This document shows positions 57,681-64,000 of a stretch of DNA of 64,000 bases, one piece after another. Under the pieces are notes generated by a model. The model saw nothing but the letters and a program-made list of their open reading frames with translations, searched no databases and had not been told where the DNA came from. The position numbers were made by a program, and so were the translations under genes. Position 1 is the first letter of the stretch. Every line of letters begins with the position of its first letter. Source of the DNA: Isoetes taiwanensis. Taxonomy: Eukaryota > Streptophyta > Lycopodiopsida > Isoetales > Isoetaceae. Where the stretch lies: assembly GCA_021234155.1 (NCBI GenBank), contig JAJEKV010000032.1, positions 2,326,783-2,390,782 on the forward strand. Reading direction: 5' to 3'.

Positions 57681-58306
57681 TAACCCGGATACAGCACAAT
57701 CCTCATGTCCAAGGTAGAAGTGTCCCGGCCAGATGTTAGGGGATATCAGTGACTAGTAGAGGAAGTAAGGGGTTATTTATTGGCGGCAAGAAGTCGGCGA
57801 GGAAGAGTGTAGCCGACAAGCCTGGGACCGTAAGGGAGTTTAAGGTGGGAGATCTGTTTGGTTGAAGATCAAGGTGAAGCAAGCCAAGCTGCGGATTGGG
57901 AGCTGCAAGAAGCTTGCCCCTAGGTGGGCTGGGCCGTTCAAGATTTTTAGAGAGTGGGCTCTCAAGCCTACAAGTTGGATCTTCCAGCCCATCTTAAGGT
58001 CCACAAGGTCTTCCACGTAAGTTTATTAAAAGGCACAATCCTAACCACGAGGAGGTTTTGGACACTCCAACCTTGTTGGAAATGCCGGAGGAGCAAGTAG
58101 AAATAGTGCGAGTTACTTCTTGATAAGTCATTCAAGAAGACTAGGAGGTCTCAGTTCCTCCAATATTTGGTTAAGTGGAAGCACTTACCCGTGGAAGATC
58201 GACATGGGTATTGAAGCAAGATTTGGAGAAGCAATACCCGAGTTCATGAAGGAGTTTGATGGGCGAGTCGTCTCCGGGCTTGGTCGACCCGACTTACCCG
58301 GTGGTT
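57681..58306 (+). pseudogene. Integrase C-terminus and chromodomain, frameshifted
   Basis: Pieces read LAPRWAGPFKIF and AYKLDLPAHLKVHKVFHVS, the GPF/Y module. Then, at 58080-58260, EEQVEIVR, LQYLVKWKHLPVED and, one frame over, WVLKQDLEKQYPSS. YLVKWK and the following Trp are the aromatic-cage and core positions of chromodomains. In chromoviruses this domain steers insertion, often to heterochromatin by reading methylated H3 Lys9. Confidence 0.8.
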
Positions 58307-59156
58307 AGCTAGCATGTTGTTAGTTAGCTTTGAGCTGGGCGCATGCATTCTAGTTAGGAGGGTGCATGTGCGGAACCTTGGATCGTGTGGGCGATGATGG
58401 GATCGCCTTTAAGGCATTCTCTAGGCCACATGCACCAGAGGTGCGCATGACCATTAGGGTCATGTGAGTGAGGAATGAGGCATGGTGGGCGATGATGGGA
58501 CATCGTCGGGGATGATCTCTATGCCCACGATGCGGGTATGCACACCTGGCCGTAGGAGGGTCATGGTGAAGCTTAAGTGATCATCGCGGCGATGATGGGA
58601 TCGTGAGGCGTTCCCTAGCTGAAACCCTCGGGGGCATGATGCACCGGGGCGTACTTTCGATCAGGGGGATCGTGTACAAGGTAGCACTTTCGATCATGGG
58701 CAATGATGGGAGCATCTTAAATGATCCCTAAGCTCAAATCCGAAAGGGCCATGATCTTGGGCAAGGTAGTAGGACAACCTTGAGCGGTGGTTCGGCTCAA
58801 GGAGGTAAGGGGTGGTCCCCTAAAACCACAAATTATTAACTAAACTAACGTAATGTGCTCCTTTTGCGGGCAAGTAGAAGGAGGACCTCAACGAGGGAGC
58901 GTTACACGAGAAGCTAGGGGAGCCATAATTTAGATTATGAACCCTAATAACTCTTATAATAATGTTTGAATTATGGTAGGAAATAACAGGTGTTAAGGCT
59001 ATATAATTTTGTATAAGTACAAATATAGCCTAAATTTTGACCTTTAAACTAATAAAACTTGATTACTAAAGTAAAATTAAAGGTTATGACATGTGTTTGT
59101 TGCAGGTATAAGGTAGGTTCGTCACCTTAGCGCAATGCTGAGGACAGCATTGTCCT
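58307..59156 (+). repeat. 3' internal region with roughly 100-bp periodic motif
   Basis: The motif GCGATGATGGGA or a one-base variant occurs near 58391, 58490, 58590 and 58700, each followed by a short complementary GATC/ATCG stretch. The rest, to the PPT, is non-coding. Such regions can hold RNA structures used in packaging; that role is only a guess here. Confidence 0.6.
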
Positions 59157-59169
59157 AAGGGGGGGAGAA
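59157..59169 (+). promoter_or_regulatory. Polypurine tract of the chromovirus
   Basis: AAGGGGGGGAGAA directly abuts the 3' LTR and follows GAGGACAGCATTGTCCT, as in other plant chromoviruses. It primes plus-strand DNA. Confidence 0.95.
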
Positions 59170-60813
59170 TGTGACGGTCCAGGGGAATATACGCTATAAA
59201 TACGCATATTCCTGGATCCGTCACTATACAAGTCTATCATTCATAGCCTTGTATACCATAGGGGTGGCACTAGGGGGCATGGCCAAGTTATTCTCATAAC
59301 TTAGCCAACCATAGGTTAAGCCATTATCCATGTGGCCTTAACCTATTGGGGCACCGCCACACAGGACTCACCCGATTGGTGCCACGTGGCATCCTAGGTG
59401 GACCTAACTTATATAGGCATAAACCCTAACCCTAGACCTCTTTTCCAGCCCTAGCACCCAGAGACTCACCTACTCGTTCGAAACCCCGTTTGAACATGGC
59501 TTGTTAATGGCATAGACTGGTGCGGCAGCCCCGATGGGGTAGACTTCGTTCTTGGAGCAAGAGCAGCATCCGTGAGTGGAAGACCATGGAGGCACAATAC
59601 GGATCTGGAGGGAGTGCATCAGGAGCAGGTATGTAGGATAGTAGTTGTGATAGCTCATCTGGAATTAGCATTCCAGATATGCTAGTATCTTGTATCTAGA
59701 GTAGAGCCATCCTAGAACCCACATTCAACATCTTGAACCCTAATCAAGGAACCCTAACTATTAGTTAGTTGTATGATTAGGTTAAGATGTTCTTCTTATG
59801 ATTATTCTCATGATGATTATGTGATGATGGTTGATCATGTTTGCTCCTCTTGTATTGGGAAGGGGGGTAGAGACCTAGAGCCATATGTAGTATGCACCTA
59901 GAGTAGATCCCTTAGTTCCTATTAGTTGCGGCTTTGTGTGCATAGGAGCCCACCGGCTATGGAGGCTATGATATGACTCAGCACCAGATACTTGGGGCTA
60001 GAGGGAAAGTGGAGGGAGGATCCCCGGCCGAGTGGGGGCCGGGGGATCCCATAGTGGGCTAGGCTTATGGTGGTCACTCGCGGTGTGGGCGAGCATGGGT
60101 CCAGACACCTCGGGGCAATGGTGTTGCCACGCCTCTCGAGGCGCAAGTGATGGCTTGGCTCTCGTTTTGGGGGTTTGATGGGTGCGAATGGTCGTGTGTC
60201 GCCCGCGATTCTCTAGCCGCCCGCGGCACCTCTAGACCACTGGGAAGGGAGATGCAACCCTTCTGCCTCATCCCGGACCAGGGAGATGCAACACAGGTAG
60301 TCCAGATGGGTGATACCATGGGATTGCGTTCAGGAAGGCTAGAGTCTGTCGAGCCTGATCTAGCCCATGCAAAGTATGCACACAGGAGGGGCGGATGGAG
60401 TGGTCAACCCTAGCCATTGTTCTATGCCAGCCCTCGCCATCGCCATGACTCGAGTGCGCTCTATCTTGAGGCCTAGCCCGATTCGGTCCACCCTCCTTAC
60501 AGTGCAGTAGGGGTAGGAGCTCTCCTGTTTTATGGTTTGTGATTATCATCTATGCATTGGTTTATGTGCGATGCACTACCCTCCGAGGTAGTATTTGTGT
60601 ATGTTTTATGCTAGTTCTGACGTGTTATCGCTTCCGCTGTTATAGGAGCCCATAGGGGAAGGGCGCGCAAGACACCTTCGTGTTCCCTCCCCGCACTAAG
60701 AGTTACCTCGAGAGTGCGGGGTAGACGAAGGGCCCATGCGGTTGCTGAGCCGGATGGGGGATTTCCTGCCGGGTATACGGCTGGGCGCCGTATGTTTAGC
60801 AGGGAGCGTCACA
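59170..60813 (+). repeat. 3' LTR of the chromovirus
   Basis: It is 1644 bp. The first 340 bases differ from the 5' LTR at one position. Two other stretches (near 59490-59600 and 59930-60500) differ by many small indels, while the DNA between them is identical. Nearly all differences touch or adjoin CG dinucleotides. Confidence 0.93.
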
Positions 60814-61926
60814 GCCGCAGAAGACCACCGTAAGAAGGCCTTTGAAGAAAAGGCATTTCCCAGCATCATTGTATAATGGGGATGGAACTCCAAAATTAAG
60901 GGATACAACCATAACTGCCGTTGAAGAATCTTTAGAAAACGATTTTGTTGCAAAAATTTCACATCCAGACAATGCCGCAATAGGAAAATGGGTTGAAAAA
61001 TGGCAAGGAATGGAGAAACATGCCGCAGAAATTGTAATTGATGGGGTCCATATTCAACAAATAGGTCCAATTTTCATAAAACTATTGGAAAAGACTAGTA
61101 TTCAGCTGTTGGAGTCACGAAACAAGATCCAGGATCATTCATTGAAGGGGCCCAGATTATGCAGATGAGAAATAGTCTCAGTGTGAGGAGCTCTCTGACA
61201 AATTTCAAATTAAACCTAGAAGCCTGATTTATTCAAGCTTTGGGAGTCCTAAAGAATGACTGCAATCTCGAATTGGGTTAAGCGCTAGGGATCATATCAC
61301 AGAGAAAGGATGGCTAGGTGGGGCCTATATTCAGAATGCAATACAAACACGAATTGCAAGTTGAGACTATTGCAGACGTGATAGAAGCATATGCCCCAGG
61401 CAACAACCTAGAAGAGAATGGTGCTGCAAAGGAAATTATTACTCAAGCAAAATCAATGATGTATGCACAATCAATGCAGATTTATCTACAATTATGAAGA
61501 TCATTGGCCAAGCGCAGCTTGGCCTGAAGGCTATGCCCTAAAGAAGAAGAAAATATTTCTGGGTAATCCAAGCCTAAATTAAATGGCCTTAGTAATTATA
61601 ATTAAGTAACTAGTTAAGATTATTAAGTAACTAGTTAGAAAATTAGTACGTATACTTAGTAAGAAGTCTATGCGGCCCAGTATTTTATCTTGTTATCTTT
61701 GGACGCAAGATTAAGGGGGAGAAATAGTACAATATAATCATGCATCCTCAGTTCTTTTTGATGGAGTATAGATATATAGAGTCAAATTGAGGAATCCCTA
61801 GACCATCGAAAAGTGAGCAGTTTAAATGGTTACCTAGATGAGCTCAAGTTGAGCAGTAAGGGGGAGTAGATTGACTACTAAGGGAAGTTCTAGTTTATAC
61901 TTCCAATGATCTATTGATCAAGGGGG

Positions 61927-62121
61927 TGAGTTACAGATATGATCGTAATAGATCAATAGAGTGCTTATGTGGCAAGCTGACTAGACTGCAAGTTGGCGAT
62001 CCAAGCCAAAGGGCATGTCTCATGTGAAGAGCCACAGTGGCACCTATTTGTATGCCACCGTTGGGACTGTTCCAACCAAGTCTGATCAATTCTGTTTTGT
62101 TCTTCCTTCATATTTGTAAGA
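61927..62121 (+). repeat. Right LTR of the outer element
   Basis: About 195 bp, beginning near TGAGTTACAGATATG after AAGGGGG and ending at TTTGTAAGAT. Other purine-rich tracts (AAGGGGGAGAAAT at 61711, AAGGGGGAG at 61859) lie upstream, so the start could differ. Confidence 0.5.
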
Positions 62122-62122
62122 T

Positions 62123-63104
62123 TATCTGGCTAGATGGACATCATCTTAATTGAAACAACGTCGTTATAAGCAATCTTGCTCAGATCTGTGTCCTGTCGGA
62201 CATGCATTTCTACAACTTACATAAGAGCCTTTTTACTACTTCAAAATGTACACTGTGCAATGGTTTTTAAGACTGATATATAATCATGTGAGAAAGACTG
62301 CAATTTGTTGTCATTCTTGTTTTCCGTATAAAACATTGCTCTGCAGTTTGCTGCTTCAAACTTTTAAAGATTAGGACTGCAATCCACAAAGATTTAGGGC
62401 CAAAATTCAAAGAGACTTGGAGAATAGGTTTTATTGTCGGGCTAGCAATAACAAATAAAAATTGTTTTGTTTCATTTAACATCTGCAGTTTCAAGTCCTT
62501 ATGGGTAACGGCCTCAAAAAAGGGTGTTCTTAATCGAAAAATTAGCTTTTCTTTATTAACATTGAATTGACAATCTGCACATAGCATGGAAATATTCGAA
62601 TGTTGTATAATCTTCAGTCATTGATGATCTAATAACACTGCTTGGGTCAGCTTCTGCAAGCTTGAGTCAACTTGGCAAATCATGAGAATGGCACCTGATA
62701 TCTGTTTTGTGTATTTTGGTTGTTTAATTAATAAGTTGGGTTTATGAACAAAACATTTACTACATGAATTGTAGGAGTAGCCAACGAATCTTCGCATTTT
62801 ACTTCATTTGTTTGATCTTCTAGAATCATTCTTTTTTTGGGAGCTCTTCAGATGCATATATACTTCAAGTGAGGCTTCTAATTTGAATTCTGTAATGCAT
62901 CACCTTTGAAGCCCCCTTCTAATGTGGGATAACCAATCTTTTTTCAATTTTATTTTCTTAACTGAACAACCACATAATTTTAATGCTCGGACAAGTAGTT
63001 TACAAGCTTCATGCTTCTATCAAGATAAGAATGATCCATTATGGATGAAGGATGAAGAGGCTTGACAATGCTCTCAATCCTTTAGTTACATAGAGGAAAG
63101 AGCT
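62123..63104. other. No gene seen
   Basis: AT-rich intergenic DNA with short frames only. Confidence 0.5.
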
Positions 63105-63616
63105 CTAAAATCCGACGATCAATTTTATGGACCAGACTGTAGTCTCAAAGACATCTATGAAATACTTGCCCCACGACATAACTGCCACCTTTAGATGAAG
63201 AAATATATCCCACCCATGTCCAAGCAGTCTTCCACTGTGGCCGAGGGACCTGAAGATGCCATCTATTTTCATTATGGAGAAGCAATTTATAAACATAAGA
63301 AACAAAGCGCCCTAGCTTGATACCCTGTTGGTAAACTCATACGACTACTTCAATTTGCAGACCAGAATCCTGTGGCAATAATGCAGCAATATGTGCCCAA
63401 ACTGCTTTATTCCATCTGTACAATAAGGATTTTGTTCTCAATGCTTCCCATGACAGGAGAATGGCTAGTCGTACCACGCTGCGATGGTGCTTATACCAGT
63501 TGCTATCCATCATATCTTTGGATGAACAACAATACTCAGAGCACATTCTTTGGGGTGTCCTGCAAAGAAATCCACCATCATGGAGTAGACAACTGAAATG
63601 TGTCTTGGGATTGATA
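63105..63616 (-). mobile_element. Degraded LINE zinc-region fragment
   Basis: The minus frame has SLLYRWNKAVWAHIAALLPQ, similar to the EHLLYRCNKA...W stretch of LINE zinc regions with Cys changed to Trp, followed by HLQVPRPQWKTAWTWVGYIS in another frame. The match is weak and the family call is tentative. Confidence 0.35.
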
Positions 63617-64000
63617 TGAATAGAATAGAATAGAATAGAATAGAATAGTTTTTTTAACGTCCACGGAGACCAATAGGTCATGGGACCCATACAATGGGCT
63701 AGTACAATCATTACTACTAGGATTAAAAAACCCCTGCCTCGAAAGGTTTTCAAGGGAAAAACCTTTGCAGTAATGATGATACTAGACAAGCGGAGATAAT
63801 GACTACTGAGGGCTCAGTAATTGCAGACGTTTATCTAGAACCTCAAGTATGTATAATGCCAAGTCATGCTGTGGAAGCGTGGAATGGAATGCTAAGGTCA
63901 AAAAATGATTCCGGACTATCTCAAAAACAGGGCAACTCAGAAGAGTATGGCTTTCATCTTCAATAACCTGTAACTAGCAACAGACACATAGTCTCGCTTC
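63617..64000 (-). mobile_element. 3' end of a LINE with (TATTC)n tail, running off the window
   Basis: Read on the minus strand, the segment gives VIEDESHTLLSCPVFEIVRN, a variant of the EDExHFLLxCP motif of LINE C-termini, then an untranslated part. It ends in about six TATTC units (63648-63618), a simple-repeat tail as used by many non-LTR elements instead of poly(A). The 5' part lies beyond 64000. Confidence 0.6.

Larger units (their letters stand above)
48099..60813 (+). mobile_element. 12.7-kb Ty3/Gypsy chromovirus carrying a histone H3-like gene
   Basis: The LTRs start TGTGACG and end CGTCACA. The 5-bp target duplication GCCGC (48094-48098 and 60814-60818), the PBS and the PPT are all present. 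The internal order is PBS, H3-like gene, GC-rich repeats, unrecognised ORF, gag, protease, reverse transcriptase, RNase H, integrase, chromodomain, 3' repeats, PPT. Pol order and the chromodomain place it in the chromoviruses. Gag and pol are broken by many one-base shifts, so this copy cannot make its proteins as written. Intact termini and long LTR blocks of identity suggest a fairly young insertion. Confidence 0.93.
47965..61168 (+). pseudogene. Gag-like frame of the outer element, interrupted by the chromovirus
   Basis: The left part (47965-48098) ends QYFMTVEETWFAEDAA. The right part resumes after 60818 with EDHRKKAFEEKAFPS in the same frame, then shifts and continues at 60842-61168 (ENDFVAKISHPDNAAIGKWV, EIVIDGVHIQQIGPIFIKLL). 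The frame is continuous across the insertion point once one GCCGC is removed, so it was coding when the chromovirus landed. I do not recognise the protein; gag-like is inferred from its place after the primer site. Confidence 0.45.
47292..62122 (+). mobile_element. Short-LTR, non-autonomous retrotransposon split by a chromovirus
   Basis: Two direct repeats (about 47292-47447 and 61927-62121) share TGGCAAGCTGACTA, GCATGTCTCATGTGAAGAGC and TTTGTAAGAT. The left one is followed by TGGTACTAGAGCAGG, a variant initiator tRNA-Met primer site. The right one is preceded by the purine run AAGGGGG. Subtracting the nested chromovirus and one target duplication leaves about 2.1 kb, with one broken gag-like frame and no pol. 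That fits a TRIM/LARD-type element. LTR edges are uncertain by some tens of bases and no flanking duplication was identified. Confidence 0.6.

Overview
The window reads as nuclear DNA of a land plant, probably a seed-free one such as a fern. Introns have GT/AG borders, there is a plant-specific RCC1-FYVE-BRX gene, plant-type LINEs with a C-terminal zinc region are present, and so are Ty1/copia debris and a Ty3 chromovirus. Most of the 64 kb is accessory: only two genes look like intact ordinary cellular genes, at 17531-21039 (+) and 38606-42808 (+). No rRNA, tRNA or CRISPR was seen. The species assignment is inference.

Region 0.9-10.8 kb is an unusual gene pair. A multi-exon minus-strand gene combines a ParB-like domain with a beta-class (N4/N6 type) DNA methyltransferase. 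It starts at 7705 and ends at 898. Divergent from it, 342 bp away, is a plus-strand gene for a DUF7869-like, transposase-like protein (8048-10817). Two introns of the methyltransferase gene carry arrays of an 18-bp palindrome, GTGTATTCYGGAATACAC, spaced almost exactly 42 bp apart. A second, truncated transposase copy (5812-7151) and a copia fragment (3090-4020) interrupt the methyltransferase gene. A Ty3 RNase H scrap and a Pif1-type helicase fragment follow at 10.8-11.6 kb.

Region 12-38 kb holds tandem duplications, LINE fragments (14.1, 25.3-27.2 and 29.2 kb), the RCC1-FYVE-BRX gene, fold-back repeats (21.7 and 23.9 kb), a decayed unrecognised gene on the minus strand (30.4-32.6 kb) and a palindrome-bearing repeat present twice (33.9 and 38.3 kb).

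Region 38.6-46 kb holds an intact seven-exon gene for a 1060-residue helical protein that I do not recognise, and a minus-strand gene with an HUH endonuclease (Rep-like, Replitron-like) domain at 44.25-45.97 kb.

Region 47.3-62.1 kb is a nest of two LTR elements. A short-LTR, apparently non-autonomous element of about 2.1 kb was split by a 12.7-kb Ty3 chromovirus (48099-60813; LTRs of 1637 and 1644 bp, target duplication GCCGC, PBS for initiator tRNA-Met, PPT, gag, pol and integrase chromodomain). Between its PBS and gag the chromovirus carries a histone H3-like gene (50311-50952). Its start matches the H3 tail (MARTKQT.RK) and its end matches the H3 histone fold ([24 protein letters not shown]). 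A retroelement that carries both a chromodomain and an H3-like protein is the most striking content of the window. A second unrecognised ORF (52619-53290) lies between it and gag.

Many frameshifts in the mobile-element genes lie next to CpG, so some may be base-calling errors at methylated DNA rather than true damage.
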